Source of the DNA: Neobacillus massiliamazoniensis
GTDB lineage: Bacteria; Bacillota; Bacilli; Bacillales; Cytobacillaceae
Assembly: GCF_001048695.1 (NCBI RefSeq)
Contig: NZ_CVRB01000001.1
Span: 186,001-250,000, forward strand
Reading direction: 5' to 3'
Length of the DNA: 64,000 nt
Under the pieces are notes generated by a model that was given only the letters and a program-made list of their open reading frames with translations, ran no database searches and was not told where the DNA came from. Of this stretch, positions 23,905 through 34,884 are shown one piece after another. Position 1 is the first letter of the stretch. Every line of letters begins with the position of its first letter. The translations under genes and the position numbers were made by a program.

Positions 23905-23948
23905 AGAAAAAACACCGACCCGCTAATTACCTAGGTCAGTGTCTTATT
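23905..23948 (-). terminator. terminator after ccdC
   Basis: Minus strand ACACTGACC / GGTCGGTGT stem around a loop containing TAGGTAATTAGCG, then TTTTTTC. Confidence 0.6.
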
Positions 23949-23949
23949 C

Positions 23950-24420
23950 TCATGCTCCATGAAGCTGTTTATATAACTTCCGATAATCGGTATACATGGC
24001 CACGCGCCATGGGAGGATCATAAAAAAAGCTAATAGGAAGAACATTCCGCCTAATTGCGAAACATTGATCGTCGCACTCATGAAAAATTTCATGGCAATT
24101 CTGATGACTAAAAGGCCAATTAAGATAAAAATAAATGCCTTTGACCGCTTCAAATAAATGTCCTCATCACGAATTTCAAACTTTGAGGTTTTTATGAGAA
24201 AAATGGAAAAAAACATTCCGACAACCACTGCCTCAATAATTTCACCAGGCGTTAATTGAAATTGTGGTATAAAGTACATGCATGCCCCTGTAGACATAAA
24301 AAGGGGTGGTAACATAATTTTTTTCGCATTCGTTGGTTTCTTTGCCGCTTTTAGACGGACGATCATAACCATTATAGCCATAGCGGCTGCAATAACAGAA
24401 GAAATAATAACCTTATCCAT
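23950..24420 (-). CDS. ccdC: CcdC-like membrane protein
   Basis: About 156 residues starting at MDKVIISSVIAAAMAIM, which has an AAGGATGA site 8 nt upstream. About five membrane segments; the loop GEIIEAVVVGMFFSIFLI and ends ILPWRVAMYTDYRKLYKQL fit YneJ/CcdC. In B. subtilis ccdC lies next to ccdA, but its role in cytochrome c maturation is not well defined. In B. subtilis yneI (a CheY-like response regulator) lies between ccdA and ccdC; here that gene is absent. Confidence 0.8.
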   Translation of the reverse strand: MDKVIISSVIAAAMAIMVMIVRLKAAKKPTNAKKIMLPPLFMSTGACMYFIPQFQLTPGEIIEAVVVGMFFSIFLIKTSKFEIRDEDIYLKRSKAFIFILIGLLVIRIAMKFFMSATINVSQLGGMFFLLAFFMILPWRVAMYTDYRKLYKQLHGA

Positions 24421-24569
24421 TATGACATTCATCCTTACTTGTTTATTTTTATACCTCATTATATATCAATTGCTTCAAATTGAAAAAAATTAATAATCGT
24501 TTAATGAACATTTTTTATTTCCATTAATATTCTATTCAAAGCAACCTACCAAAAATACGAAAAAAAAGT

Positions 24570-24603
24570 AAAAACCGTTTCAGAGAATTCCTGAAACGGT
24601 TAT
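24570..24603 (-). terminator. terminator after ccdA
   Basis: Minus strand AACCGTTTCAGG / CTGAAACGGTT stem followed by TTTACTTTTTTTTC. Confidence 0.75.
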
Positions 24604-24671
24604 ATTTTTCAATAATCTTTGATCTAAAAATCTAGCATCCTCAGAATATTTGAAATGAGCTATAGGAGAAT

Positions 24672-25379
24672 TTAGAATCCTGAAAAATTGCCAAATAATC
24701 CTTGGAAAACAGCGATAATTTTTGTCATCCAGTCGAAAAAGAGGATAAATCCCATGATTATCATGATATAACCGCCGATTTTCATAATCATTGCACTATG
24801 CTTCTTAATCCATTTCATCCGCCCCACAAAGAACGATAGGATGAAAAATGGAACAGCAAATCCTAGTGAATAGGCAGTCATATATAAAACGCCTGAACCA
24901 GGGTGGGTTGCAGCTAATCCGATTACGATTCCTAGAATAGGGCCCGTACACGGTGTCCAGCCGGCTGCAAATGCCATACCAATTAAAATGGAGCCAATAT
25001 ATCCTGAAGGCCGATTCTTAAATTCAAAACGGTGTTCCCTCATCATAAAATCTGGTTTTATGATTCCTACAATCACTAATCCAAAGAAAATAATAAAAAT
25101 AGCGCCTAGCTGACGAATTAAATCTTTGTATTCTCGAAAAAAACTGCCGATAAACGAAGTTCCAAATCCGATGGCGATGAAAATGACGGAAAAACCGATG
25201 AGGAAAAACAGCGTATGCAACAGGCTCCGTTTTTGGAGCATGGCATTATCACTTCTCAGTTCTCCAACCGACATTCCTGTTATGTATGAAAGAAAGGCGG
25301 GATAAAGCGGTAAACAGCAGGGTGAAATAAAACTCATGAATCCAGCACCGGCTGCTACAAAAACATTTACATCAGACAT
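24672..25379 (-). CDS. ccdA: cytochrome c biogenesis protein CcdA
   Basis: A 235-residue, six-helix thiol-redox membrane protein. The first active Cys pair region is [20 protein letters not shown] near residue 20 and the second is [15 protein letters not shown] near 144, the two Cys regions that shuttle electrons across the membrane in CcdA/DsbD. It supplies reducing equivalents for cytochrome c maturation. Order ynzD-ccdA-ccdC matches B. subtilis apart from the missing yneI. Confidence 0.93.
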   Translation of the reverse strand: MSDVNVFVAAGAGFMSFISPCCLPLYPAFLSYITGMSVGELRSDNAMLQKRSLLHTLFFLIGFSVIFIAIGFGTSFIGSFFREYKDLIRQLGAIFIIFFGLVIVGIIKPDFMMREHRFEFKNRPSGYIGSILIGMAFAAGWTPCTGPILGIVIGLAATHPGSGVLYMTAYSLGFAVPFFILSFFVGRMKWIKKHSAMIMKIGGYIMIIMGFILFFDWMTKIIAVFQGLFGNFSGF

Positions 25380-25642
25380 ATTAACACTCCCACTATAGTC
25401 GATACCTCTTCATTCTAACAAAACACAAGCCTAAAAGATAATGATTATCATGAATATTTTGTGTCTTTACATTAGAAACCCATTTTATTTTCAAATTCTT
25501 GTCATTTATTCAAAAAATAGTTGGTGGATTGGATAATTTTTTACACTTTACTTTGAATTAATTCCCATCATAGGTTATACTAGTAAAATGTATTAGGAAT
25601 TACTAATTTTCATTAGGAGTTTCTCCGGAAAGGACATCGGCC

Positions 25643-25822
25643 GTGATCAAACAAGAATTTATCGCATTAATTGAAAATAAACGAGCTGAATTAATTCAAG
25701 TCGCAATCAATAAGGGCTTGAGTTCCTCCGATGCTATACGCTATAGCCAAGAACTTGATCATCTTATAAATGAATATAATCGCATCTACTTAAAAAAAAT
25801 CCCAACAACATCCTATTCATAA
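25643..25822 (+). CDS. ynzD: Spo0E-like phosphatase (YnzD type)
   Basis: 59 residues from a GTG start with AAGGAC upstream: IKQEFIALIENKRAELIQVA, GLSSSDAIRYSQELDHLINEYN. This is the Spo0E family, with the S-Q-E-L-D motif at residues 35-39 (Asp is the key residue) and a coiled-coil two-helix shape. Spo0E-like proteins dephosphorylate Spo0A~P and restrain sporulation. It stands opposite to ccdA as in B. subtilis ynzD. It is too short for simple length cut-offs. Confidence 0.85.
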   Translation: MIKQEFIALIENKRAELIQVAINKGLSSSDAIRYSQELDHLINEYNRIYLKKIPTTSYS

Positions 25823-25830
25823 TAATATAA

Positions 25831-25860
25831 ACGAGCCTGGTACGAAACCAGGCTTTTTCT
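25831..25860 (+). terminator. bidirectional terminator
   Basis: AGCCTGGT-ACGA-ACCAGGCT hairpin with T run after it; it serves ynzD, and the minus-strand ABC gene stop lies at its edge. Confidence 0.8.
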
Positions 25861-27653
25861 TATTTATTCACAACATTCTCTAGTCTTTCAAAAGTACCAT
25901 TTTGCAATAAAAACATTTTATAGTATAAGCCGCCTTGCGCAAGCAGCTCTTGATGGGTTCCACTCTCAACAATTTCACCTTGATGCAGGACAAGAATGGA
26001 ATCAGCATCTTGAATCGTTGATAGTCTGTGGGCGATAGCTATTGTAGTCCGACCTCTTCGCATTCTTGCAAGAGCGGTTTGAATAGACTCTTCCGTTTCC
26101 GTATCGATATTGGCTGTAGCCTCATCAAGGATAAGGATTTTTGGGTTTGCCGCAATCGTTCTCGCAAACGCTATCAATTGCCGCTGCCCGCTTGAAAAAG
26201 TAGCTCCGCGTTCGACCACCTTATCGTCATAGCCATCCTCTAGCCTTTCAATAAAAACATTTGCTTGAACAAACTCTGCTGCCTCTCTTATTTGTTCATC
26301 AGTGAGTGTATCGTTATGAAGTCGGATATTATCTTTTACAGTTCCATAGAACAAAAACGGATCTTGTAGGACAAGGCCCAGTTTTTCGCGGAGCTCTTGT
26401 TTTGTAAAGCTGCGGATTGAATCACCATCAATTAAAATGTCTCCTCGATTATATTCATAGAAGCGCATTAATAAATTGATAATGGAGCTTTTTCCACTTC
26501 CAGTATGACCGACGAGTGCTACTGTTTCCCCTGGGTTAGCTGTAAAAGAAATATTTTTTAGTACATCTCTTTTTCCATCATATGAAAAGCTTACATTCTT
26601 AAACTCAATTTTCCCTTTTTTAATTACATTTGGCCTATCCGCTTGTTTAGGTGCCAACTCCTCGTTATCCAACAATTTGAAAACTCTTGAGCCTGCGACA
26701 ATGGCTTGCTGGTAAAGTGATAGCCTCATCATCATATTAACGACTGGTTCAAAAAATCGGTCTAAATAATTAACAAACGCGTATAATACCCCAATTTGTA
26801 TAGAATTCTGGAATGATGTAATGCCAAAATAACTTAGGACGATAATCAGCGCAAAAATATAAATAAGATCAATAGCAGGCCGTAAAAGTAATCCATCAAT
26901 TTTTATATTTTTCATTCCCGCTTTGAAATGCTGATCATTAATCTCTCCAAATTCTTGACGGAGTCGCTTTTCTTGGCGAAACATTTGCACGATCGCCATG
27001 CCTTGCAGGGATTCGCTTAATTTTGCATTCAACTGACTAAGCCTTTCACGCATATCAAGATAAAAACGAGAGCTTAATTTTCGATAAAGGGTCATAACAA
27101 ATAAAATAAGCGGGATAATGATGACACATAACAAGGCAAGCTTAGCATTTAATATAAACATCGCAATAAAAATACCCACAAGCAGAAATCCGCTTTGAAT
27201 AAAGGTAGCAATGACTGTTACAAACATATCCTTAATTGCTTCAGTATCGTTTGTCACTCTGGAAACAATGCTGCCAGCCGGTGTTTTATCAAAAAATTTT
27301 AAACCCAGTGCCTGTACTTTTGAAAAAACATCGATTCGAAGCTGTTGAATAATTTTCAAGGCAATTCCTTGAAAAAGCACTAATTGGAAAAACAAAAGGA
27401 CAGCTTTAACGACTTGAATTCCCATGTATACCGAACCAAGTATGAAAAGTTGCTGGAAGATTAGCTTTCGCGGTGTTAAATAATCATCGATAAAAGTTTT
27501 CACAAGAATCGGTAAAAAAATATCGCCTACGGTTGTTAAAATCAATAAAATAAACGCAAGTGCTATAGTTTTAGTATGCGGTTTTGTATAAGATAAGAGG
27601 CGAAAAAGAACTTTTCGCTGCTCCTTCTCTGATAAAACATCTATTTTTTCCAT
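25860..27653 (-). CDS. ABC exporter subunit B (YheH/YknV-like)
   Basis: A 597-residue half-transporter: membrane domain to about 320, then nucleotide-binding domain with Walker A ALVGHTGSGKSSIINLLMRF, signature FSSGQRQLIAF, Walker B ILILDEATANIDTET and the switch IAIAHRLST. The start at MEKIDVLSE overlaps the stop region of the partner gene. Partners of this type (BmrC/BmrD, YknU/YknV) form heterodimeric multidrug or peptide exporters. Both ATP sites look complete in this subunit (Walker B Glu present). Confidence 0.9.
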   Translation of the reverse strand: MEKIDVLSEKEQRKVLFRLLSYTKPHTKTIALAFILLILTTVGDIFLPILVKTFIDDYLTPRKLIFQQLFILGSVYMGIQVVKAVLLFFQLVLFQGIALKIIQQLRIDVFSKVQALGLKFFDKTPAGSIVSRVTNDTEAIKDMFVTVIATFIQSGFLLVGIFIAMFILNAKLALLCVIIIPLILFVMTLYRKLSSRFYLDMRERLSQLNAKLSESLQGMAIVQMFRQEKRLRQEFGEINDQHFKAGMKNIKIDGLLLRPAIDLIYIFALIIVLSYFGITSFQNSIQIGVLYAFVNYLDRFFEPVVNMMMRLSLYQQAIVAGSRVFKLLDNEELAPKQADRPNVIKKGKIEFKNVSFSYDGKRDVLKNISFTANPGETVALVGHTGSGKSSIINLLMRFYEYNRGDILIDGDSIRSFTKQELREKLGLVLQDPFLFYGTVKDNIRLHNDTLTDEQIREAAEFVQANVFIERLEDGYDDKVVERGATFSSGQRQLIAFARTIAANPKILILDEATANIDTETEESIQTALARMRRGRTTIAIAHRLSTIQDADSILVLHQGEIVESGTHQELLAQGGLYYKMFLLQNGTFERLENVVNK

Positions 27654-27654
27654 C

Positions 27655-29406
27655 TTAATGCCCCCCATGCTCAACAAGTTCTTCAAGCTGCTGACGTAGA
27701 TACATTTCTTTATACCATCCGTCATGTGCCATCAACTCATCATGAGTGCCCCGTTCCTTAATCCAGCCATCCTCAAGAACAATAATGAGATTTGCGTGTT
27801 GAATTGCACTTAAGCGATGGGAAGTAATGATGGTCGTCTTACCCTCGCGGTTTTGCCTTAATGCCGAAAGGATCGCTTCTTCCGTTTTGGCATCAACCGC
27901 TGACAAAGAGTCATCAAGAACTAATACTTCTGGATCCATTAATAATGCCCGGGCAATTGAAATTCTTTGCTTCTGTCCGCCCGATAAGGACACACCACGT
28001 TCCCCTACAATCGTTTCATAACCATAGGTAAACTGTTTGATATCTTCGTGAATATTTGCCAACCTCGCTGCCTCTTCAATTTCATTTCTGTCTGCACAAG
28101 GATTTGTAAAGGAGATATTTTCAGCTATTGTTGATGAAAATAAAAAATGGTCTTGAGGAACGTATCCAATTGCTTCCCGTAATTTTTCAAGTTTATATTC
28201 TTGAAGAGTTCTACCCCCAAAAAGAATGTGCCCGTTATACCCTTCAAACTCGCGGAGCAAAAGCTTTATAAGAGTGGTTTTTCCGGAACCTGTTTTCCCT
28301 ACAACTCCGAGAGTTTCTCCTTTATGCAGTTTAAATGAAATATTCTTCAGAATGGGTTCTGTCTCATCCGGATAAGTAAATTCATTAATTTCATACTTGA
28401 TATCACCTTGTGGTACAACGTTTATTGCCTGATTGTCGTCACTGATATCTACTTTTACACTAAGAAGTGTTTTAACCCGATCATATGAGGCACGACCCCG
28501 CTCAACAATATTGAACAGCCATCCAAATGCGAGCATGGGCCAGATTAACAGACCTAAATAGGTAGTAAAAGATATTAATTGCCCGATGGTTAATTCTCCA
28601 GCTAGCACATATTTTGCTCCAAACACTATCGCTAAGAAAAAAGAAATGCCGACAATAATCGAAATGGTTGGGTCATACAAAGAATCTATTTTTGCCACGA
28701 CGATATTTTTTTGAACCACATCTTCTGATTGCTTACGGAAGTCCTCGATCTCTTCCTTTTCCTGACCAAAAGTCTTTATGACCTTTATCCCTGAAATACT
28801 TTCCTGTGTTTTATCATTTAATGAAGAAAAAGCCTCCTGTGCTTTATAAAAGCTTTTATGAAGCATCGTCCCAAACCAACTTGTCAAAATCGCCATAAAT
28901 GGCATTGGAATGAGGCATATTAATGTCAATTTCCAGCTGATTGTTAGAGCCATTGCAATGATGACAAATCCACCAGTGGAAAGGGAATCTACTAATGTCA
29001 AAACTCCTGCGCCCGCGGTTTGCTGGATTGCCTGCAAATCGTTCGTTGCATGGGCCATCAAGTCACCGATTCGGCTTTTCTGATAAAAGGCGGGTGACAT
29101 ATTTGTAAAATGATGATATAAACGGTTCCGAAGGATTTTGCTAAGCTTGACTGATGAACCAAAAATCATGATTCGCCAATAATAGCGAAGAACATACATG
29201 GTAACCGCGACGAAGACGAGGATCATCCCCCATTCGATTAGCAAGCCTTTTGTTACCGTTCCCCCTTTAATATGATCGGCCACCGCCCCAATAATCTTTG
29301 GTGGCACTAGCTGCAAGAACGCCACTACCAAAAGGATGAAAACGCCAAATATGTACGCTTTTTTCTCCTGTTTAAAAAACCAACCTAAATCTAAAAAAAC
29401 CCGCAC
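27655..29406 (-). CDS. ABC exporter subunit A (YheI/YknU-like)
   Basis: A 583-residue half-transporter: six-helix membrane domain to about 310, then Walker A GVVGKTGSGKTTLIKLLLRE, signature SLSGGQKQRISIARALL, Walker B EVLVLDDSLSAVD, and ITSHRLSA. The Walker B acid is Asp followed by Asp rather than Glu, as in the degenerate site of heterodimeric exporters such as BmrC. This supports a heterodimer with the neighbouring gene. The pair is not in this place in B. subtilis. Confidence 0.9.
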   Translation of the reverse strand: MRVFLDLGWFFKQEKKAYIFGVFILLVVAFLQLVPPKIIGAVADHIKGGTVTKGLLIEWGMILVFVAVTMYVLRYYWRIMIFGSSVKLSKILRNRLYHHFTNMSPAFYQKSRIGDLMAHATNDLQAIQQTAGAGVLTLVDSLSTGGFVIIAMALTISWKLTLICLIPMPFMAILTSWFGTMLHKSFYKAQEAFSSLNDKTQESISGIKVIKTFGQEKEEIEDFRKQSEDVVQKNIVVAKIDSLYDPTISIIVGISFFLAIVFGAKYVLAGELTIGQLISFTTYLGLLIWPMLAFGWLFNIVERGRASYDRVKTLLSVKVDISDDNQAINVVPQGDIKYEINEFTYPDETEPILKNISFKLHKGETLGVVGKTGSGKTTLIKLLLREFEGYNGHILFGGRTLQEYKLEKLREAIGYVPQDHFLFSSTIAENISFTNPCADRNEIEEAARLANIHEDIKQFTYGYETIVGERGVSLSGGQKQRISIARALLMDPEVLVLDDSLSAVDAKTEEAILSALRQNREGKTTIITSHRLSAIQHANLIIVLEDGWIKERGTHDELMAHDGWYKEMYLRQQLEELVEHGGH

Positions 29407-29598
29407 TTAAATCCCCCCTAACACAACTGCCTTGGCTTTATATCTCTAATTTATTTCACCTGAAGTTACATTTTATCAAATATTCTCAAAATAATAAAGA
29501 TTAGGAAATAATTAAAAATAATGGATAAAAATAAGCACTCAATCTATATGAGTGCTCCTTCCGATCTATTTGGATTGAATGATAGCGATAAGGTAGTA

Positions 29599-30027
29599 CT
29601 AAAGTACTTTTTTGAAAGAGTAACAAAATTTCTCATACCCCATTTTTGTTTCATAAAATCTGTGTGCGTCTGAACGAAATAGCGCTGATTCTAAATTCAC
29701 AATTCCACACCCGTTGTGAATAGCGTATTGATGTATATACGAAAGTAATTTTTCACCATATCCCTTAGAACGCTGTGAAGATTGAGTAACCAATTCATAA
29801 ACAAATACATGTTTACCATAATAAAAATTTGTTCGAATTGCTACACCTGTAACCGCAACTACTTGTTCATTGTGATATAAAGCAAATAGCTTATATCCTT
29901 CTTCCCTCATACTATGAAGAATTTCAAGATACGTACTCTCGTTTAGATGGGTTCTTAATTCGTTCATAACTGGAAATGCTTCAAGCCATTCTTTCTCTTC
30001 TACTAATTCTTTTATCATTTCATTCAC
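29599..30027 (-). CDS. GNAT acetyltransferase
   Basis: A 142-residue GNAT protein: VYELVTQSSQRSKGYGEKLLSYIHQYA contains the acetyl-CoA-binding Q/R-x-x-G-x-G/A motif (QRSKGYG), followed by NLESALFRSDAHRFYETKMGYEKF. Substrate unknown. It lies alone between the exporter and yneF. GGGGTGAATG precedes the start. Confidence 0.85.
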   Translation of the reverse strand: MNEMIKELVEEKEWLEAFPVMNELRTHLNESTYLEILHSMREEGYKLFALYHNEQVVAVTGVAIRTNFYYGKHVFVYELVTQSSQRSKGYGEKLLSYIHQYAIHNGCGIVNLESALFRSDAHRFYETKMGYEKFCYSFKKVL

Positions 30028-30422
30028 CCCTAATGATTATGTATATCAACATTTATTAATTCTGGGAAAATAATAAAACTCCTGTATTATTTTTAAAAAA
30101 CACAAAAATTCACACATTGTGATGTTGATTAAGTTTTCTAAACCCAAATTTATGTTTCTCTAACATTCTCATTGACTTTGGTGTTAATACTTAGGCAATG
30201 CAATGGTACATGCACACTTCTAAAAAAATTCTCTTATAACACAAAAAACCACTTTTCTTTGGTTTAGTTTCCAATAGAAAAAGTGGTTTCGGATTAGTTT
30301 GATGAAAGATAAAACAAGGATAGGACAAAATGTGTTAAAAATTCACTCTATAACAAAACGTTAATGAAAACTTGTCCTATTAACGCTTTAAATCTTGATC
30401 AAACCATTGATTTATCAGGGTT
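30028..30422. other. intergenic region with hairpins
   Basis: No gene seen. 30247-30289 is a minus-strand terminator (AACCACTTTTTCT paired with AGAAAAGTGGTT and then TTTTTTG). At 30323-30380 ATAGGACAA and TTGTCCTAT form a 9-bp inverted repeat separated by about 40 bp. Confidence 0.5.
30247..30289 (-). terminator. terminator after yneF
   Basis: 13/12-nt stem with AAACTAAACC-type loop, then TTTTTTG on the minus strand. Confidence 0.7.
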
Positions 30423-30635
30423 TTACTTGCCCTGCTGCTTATTCATGGCGTTCATCATTTGGTTGATTTTCTTCTGAGAAGGTTTCATACCCATTTGCAT
30501 CATCATCATTTTAAGCATTTGTTCATTAACTGGGGGATTTTTCTTTAAATAGCTCATCATGTATTTACGAGCAATGAAAAACCCTAGTGCTACACCAGCT
30601 GCTAATGCTAGTATACCAACTAGAAAATACATCAT
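30423..30635 (-). CDS. yneF: YneF membrane protein (UPF0154)
   Basis: 70 residues: one N-terminal membrane helix ([33 protein letters not shown]) and a conserved tail with [25 protein letters not shown]. This is the UPF0154/YneF family, of unknown function. It keeps its B. subtilis place next to sirA. AAGGAGTG precedes the start. Confidence 0.92.
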   Translation of the reverse strand: MMYFLVGILALAAGVALGFFIARKYMMSYLKKNPPVNEQMLKMMMMQMGMKPSQKKINQMMNAMNKQQGK

Positions 30636-30716
30636 TAAAACTTCACTCCTTCGTGTTGTCTACCATACTACAGTGTACTAAAATAAACAAGATATTACAA
30701 TATCATTCATTTTGAA

Positions 30717-31157
30717 TTAGATAAATTTTCTTTCTTTAATTGGTTTTAGCCAGCCAACTAGTTGATGTTCAAGATCCAAAGCTAAAAATGATGCTTCAAC
30801 CTTCCGGAGGACTTCAAAAAATATCGTCTCTGCTTCATAGGTTCCACGAGCCTTTACTGTAAGTAAGTCCTGAAAAACTTCTAATTTTGCCGTACTTAGT
30901 TTTCCGCTTAATTCGATTAAATATGCACCATTTTCAGGTTTAAAGCCCTTCACTATGCCAAGTTGTTTTTGGATCAGTTGATGGAACTTTAACACCTCAA
31001 GCTTTTTGGTTATATAGGAAATTTGTTTTTTTATAATAAATTCGAGTTCTCCGTTTGCTCTTTCATAATCCTCAAAAAGCTGCAAAAACATGCGCTCTCT
31101 TCCGAAGTAATGGGCGGCAAATTCATCTTCTATTAGATAGAGTTGGTAGTTTCTCAC
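30717..31157 (-). CDS. sirA: SirA, sporulation inhibitor of DnaA
   Basis: About 146 residues from a GTG start (RNYQLYLIEDEFAAHYFGRE). SirA (YneE) binds DnaA domain I and blocks replication initiation at the onset of sporulation. N-terminal YQLYLIEDEFA and mid FKPENGAYLIELSGKLSTAKLEVF match the family. GGAGAG is upstream. A near Spo0A box (TTCGACG) lies about 15-20 nt before the start, in line with Spo0A control known in B. subtilis. An alternative GTG at 31160 is one codon upstream. Confidence 0.9.
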   Translation of the reverse strand: MRNYQLYLIEDEFAAHYFGRERMFLQLFEDYERANGELEFIIKKQISYITKKLEVLKFHQLIQKQLGIVKGFKPENGAYLIELSGKLSTAKLEVFQDLLTVKARGTYEAETIFFEVLRKVEASFLALDLEHQLVGWLKPIKERKFI

Positions 31158-31169
31158 CACGTATCTCTC

Positions 31170-31180
31170 CTTCGTCGAAA
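31170..31180 (-). promoter_or_regulatory. possible Spo0A box before sirA
   Basis: TTTCGACGAAG on the minus strand, one base from the 0A-box core TTCGACA, close to the sirA ribosome-binding site. Confidence 0.35.
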
Positions 31181-31352
31181 CCCTTTTTACAATTATAAAG
31201 AAACAATTTTAAAACATATGTCTTATCATGGCAAAAACTTTCACTAGTTTTGTCGATTGTTTGCTTTCTTTTTAAAATTCTATTTTACTTTCCCCAAAAA
31301 AATTCCTAACTTCGTGAATTTGCCATTCATTTCGATAATATCAAATAAAAAG

Positions 31353-31381
31353 AGAACGGCTGATATAACCGTTCTCTCAAG
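31353..31381 (-). terminator. terminator after tkt
   Basis: Minus strand GAGAACGGTT-ATATC-AGCCGTTCTC, then TTTTTATTTG. Confidence 0.85.
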
Positions 31382-31393
31382 ACAAATCCATTA

Positions 31394-33400
31394 TTATTTT
31401 TTCAAAAGAGCTTTAACACGTGCTACTACGTTGTTCACGCTGAACCCGTATTCTTCCATAATTTTTTCACCTGGTGCAGATGCTCCGAATCTGTCAATCG
31501 CTAAAACATCGCCTTCATCCCCGACAAACTTATGCCAGCCAAGTGATGAGCCAACTTCAAGACCTAGACGCTTTTTCACATTTTTCGGCAGGATCGAATC
31601 TTTGTATTCTTGCGATTGCTCTTCAAAACGATCCCAAGATGGCATACTTACAACAGAAACTTCGATTCCTTCACTAGCAAGGGATTTCTGTGCTTCAACA
31701 GCAAGTCCTACTTCAGAACCAGTTGCAAGAAGTAATGCTTCAGGTGTTTCTTTACCAGCTGGTGAAATGACATAAGCACCTTTTGAAACTCCATTATATG
31801 CATTTTTGTCAGTATCTTTCATGGTCGGTAAATCTTGACGAGTTAAGATAAGGGCAGTAGGCTTATTGGTTGATTCTACTGCAAGCTTCCATGCTGCTGC
31901 TGTTTCGTTACTGTCAGCAGGTCGGATAACTGAAAGACCTGGCATCGCCCGTAATGCTGCTAACTGTTCAATTGGTTCGTGGGTAGGTCCGTCTTCCCCT
32001 ACAGCGATACTGTCATGAGTAAATACATAGGTTACAGGTAATCCCATTAAAGCAGCAAGACGAATTGCAGGACGTAAGTAATCGGAGAAAACAAAGAAGG
32101 TTCCGCCAAATACTTTTACTCCTCCATGGAGTGCCATTCCATTCATCGCAGCACCCATCGCAAATTCACGAACGCCAAACCAGATATTACGACCTTCGTA
32201 TGAACCTGGCATATAATCTTTTACACCTTTAATCAATGTCTTATTGGAGCCGGCAAGGTCTGCAGATCCACCGATAAAGAATGGTAAATTTTTAGCAATG
32301 CCATTTAATACCTCAGCAGATGATGCACGAGATGCCATGCCTTTTCCTTCACTGTATACAGGTACATCTTTGTCCCAACCTACAGGAAGTTCATTTTTTG
32401 TAGCATTCTCAAATTGTGCTGCTAATTCAGGATATTCATTTTTATATTGTGAAAAAATGTCATTCCATTCTTTTTCCTTTTTCTCACCGTTTTCAACAAC
32501 GAGCTGTTGGAAATTTCCATACACTTCTTGAGGAACATAGAAATCTTCTTCAAAAGTCCATTTATATGCTTCTTTTGTTAAGCGTAATTCTTCTTTTCCA
32601 AGAGGTGCACCATGAACGCCTGAAGTTCCTGCACGATTTGGTGAACCATATCCAATAACCGTTCTTACCTCAATCATCGTAGGTCTATCAAGGTCTTTTC
32701 TTGCTTCTTCAAGAGCCGTTGCGATTTCTTCAAGATTATTACCATCTTCAACACGGAGATATTGCCAGCCATATGCTAAGAATCGGTCCTTAACACTTTC
32801 GGAGAAGGATTTATTTAAGTCACCATCAAGAGAAATATCATTAGAATCATATAAAACAACTAAACGACCTAATTTTAGATGTCCAGCTAATGAAGCAGCC
32901 TCCGCAGAAACACCTTCCATTAAATCACCATCACCACAGATACCATATGTATAATGGTTTACTAGTTCAAATTGATCTTTATTGTATTCAGCTGCTAAAT
33001 GACGTTCAGCCATAGCCATACCAACTGCCATAGCAATCCCTTGCCCAAGAGGCCCTGTTGTTGCTTCGACACCTTCTGTATGGCCATACTCAGGATGCCC
33101 AGGAGTCTTACTTCCCCATTGACGGAATTGCTTTAAATCTTCCATCGTTACGTTGTAACCAGATAAATGAAGCATGCTATATAACAAGGCGGAACCATGA
33201 CCTGCTGATAAGACAAAACGGTCGCGGTTAAACCATTGTGGATTTTTTGGGTTATGGTTCATAAAACGAGTCCATAACGTATACGTCATTGGTGCAGCAC
33301 CCATCGGCATACCAGGATGTCCGGAATTTGCTTTCTCGATTGCATCAATGGCAAGTGTACGAATAGAAGTAACAGATAAATCATCAATATTTTTAAACAT
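31394..33400 (-). CDS. tkt: transketolase
   Basis: A 668-residue transketolase. N-terminal TPP domain with [17 protein letters not shown] near 27, [19 protein letters not shown] near 113, and the TPP motif [26 protein letters not shown]-region near 154-; C-terminal pyrimidine domain with [21 protein letters not shown] and [19 protein letters not shown]. It moves two-carbon ketol units in the non-oxidative pentose phosphate pathway. The start at MFKNIDDLS has AAAGGATG upstream. Order ynzC-tkt-sirA-yneF is as in B. subtilis. Confidence 0.97.
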   Translation of the reverse strand: MFKNIDDLSVTSIRTLAIDAIEKANSGHPGMPMGAAPMTYTLWTRFMNHNPKNPQWFNRDRFVLSAGHGSALLYSMLHLSGYNVTMEDLKQFRQWGSKTPGHPEYGHTEGVEATTGPLGQGIAMAVGMAMAERHLAAEYNKDQFELVNHYTYGICGDGDLMEGVSAEAASLAGHLKLGRLVVLYDSNDISLDGDLNKSFSESVKDRFLAYGWQYLRVEDGNNLEEIATALEEARKDLDRPTMIEVRTVIGYGSPNRAGTSGVHGAPLGKEELRLTKEAYKWTFEEDFYVPQEVYGNFQQLVVENGEKKEKEWNDIFSQYKNEYPELAAQFENATKNELPVGWDKDVPVYSEGKGMASRASSAEVLNGIAKNLPFFIGGSADLAGSNKTLIKGVKDYMPGSYEGRNIWFGVREFAMGAAMNGMALHGGVKVFGGTFFVFSDYLRPAIRLAALMGLPVTYVFTHDSIAVGEDGPTHEPIEQLAALRAMPGLSVIRPADSNETAAAWKLAVESTNKPTALILTRQDLPTMKDTDKNAYNGVSKGAYVISPAGKETPEALLLATGSEVGLAVEAQKSLASEGIEVSVVSMPSWDRFEEQSQEYKDSILPKNVKKRLGLEVGSSLGWHKFVGDEGDVLAIDRFGASAPGEKIMEEYGFSVNNVVARVKALLKK

Positions 33401-33575
33401 GAAATACATCCTTTCTTATCACGAGGATAATAAATACATCACTTATAATATATTTCCCTTGTTTTTATTTCAACAATTAACAACTAAATAACATCAGATA
33501 TCCATAATATTTTCTTATTTTGACACAAAAAAATAGAGAATATGTCAATAGGTGTAAAAATAAATGCATTCCTAA

Positions 33576-33806
33576 TTAATGAAGCATATTTTTTTTCCTA
33601 GCTTTAATTTTTTCTGGTGTTACATCATTACCCTCTGGATCAATAATTTTTGTATTGGTTAAAGTGTCTAGCATTTGTGCACGGAAAGTTGCTAAATACT
33701 CACTTCTCAATTTAGATTGTTCCTTTGCCTCAGAATCAGTTAATCCCAATGTTTTTGATTTCTTTGCAAGTTCATTTATTCTTGCCATTTTTTCTTTTGA
33801 GAGCAT
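33576..33806 (-). CDS. ynzC: YnzC family protein (DUF896)
   Basis: 76 residues: MLSKEKMARINELAKKSKTL, then LTDSEAKEQSKLRSEYLATFRAQ and DVTPEKIKARK. This is the YnzC/UPF0291 family; in B. subtilis ynzC is in the LexA-controlled yneA-yneB-ynzC operon. Function unclear. AAAGGAAGG precedes the start. Confidence 0.92.
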   Translation of the reverse strand: MLSKEKMARINELAKKSKTLGLTDSEAKEQSKLRSEYLATFRAQMLDTLTNTKIIDPEGNDVTPEKIKARKKNMLH

Positions 33807-33884
33807 TAAAAACCTTCCTTTCAGTAAATTTCGTACATGACTTCAAATTTACTAAAAAAAAGGTCGTCTGACAAGTTGAAAGGT

Positions 33885-34541
<657 letters not shown>

Positions 34542-34554
34542 TTATTCTCGCCTT

Positions 34555-34869
34555 CTATTTGTCGGCACCACTTGCAAATTCTGTAAGTGATGGTGCTTTA
34601 TCACTGACTGGAATCACAATTTTTTCACCCGGATAAATGTGATCTTCATCTATATTATTATGGTTTTTAACCCAACTGACAAATTGAGTGTTCGACATCG
34701 AGTGCTGGCCGGAAAATTGCTGAGAGATTTTCCAAAGAGAATCTCCTTCTGATACCGTAACCTTTATAAAATGACTATCATTTGATTGCATTGATAATAT
34801 AGTCGCCAACGAGATACTTAGTATTACAAGAATAATAGCATAAGAGTTGCGTTTCCATACTTTTTTCAT
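34555..34869 (-). CDS. yneA: YneA cell division suppressor
   Basis: About 104 residues from MKKVWKRNSY (GAGGTG upstream): an N-terminal membrane helix (YAIILVILSISLATILSM) and a LysM domain TVSEGDSLWKISQQFSG ... IYPGEKIVIPV. YneA is the SOS-induced inhibitor of division in Bacillus, divergent from lexA. Two or three SOS boxes lie in the shared promoter region. Confidence 0.93.
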   Translation of the reverse strand: MKKVWKRNSYAIILVILSISLATILSMQSNDSHFIKVTVSEGDSLWKISQQFSGQHSMSNTQFVSWVKNHNNIDEDHIYPGEKIVIPVSDKAPSLTEFASGADK

Positions 34870-34884
34870 AATTAACACCTCTTA

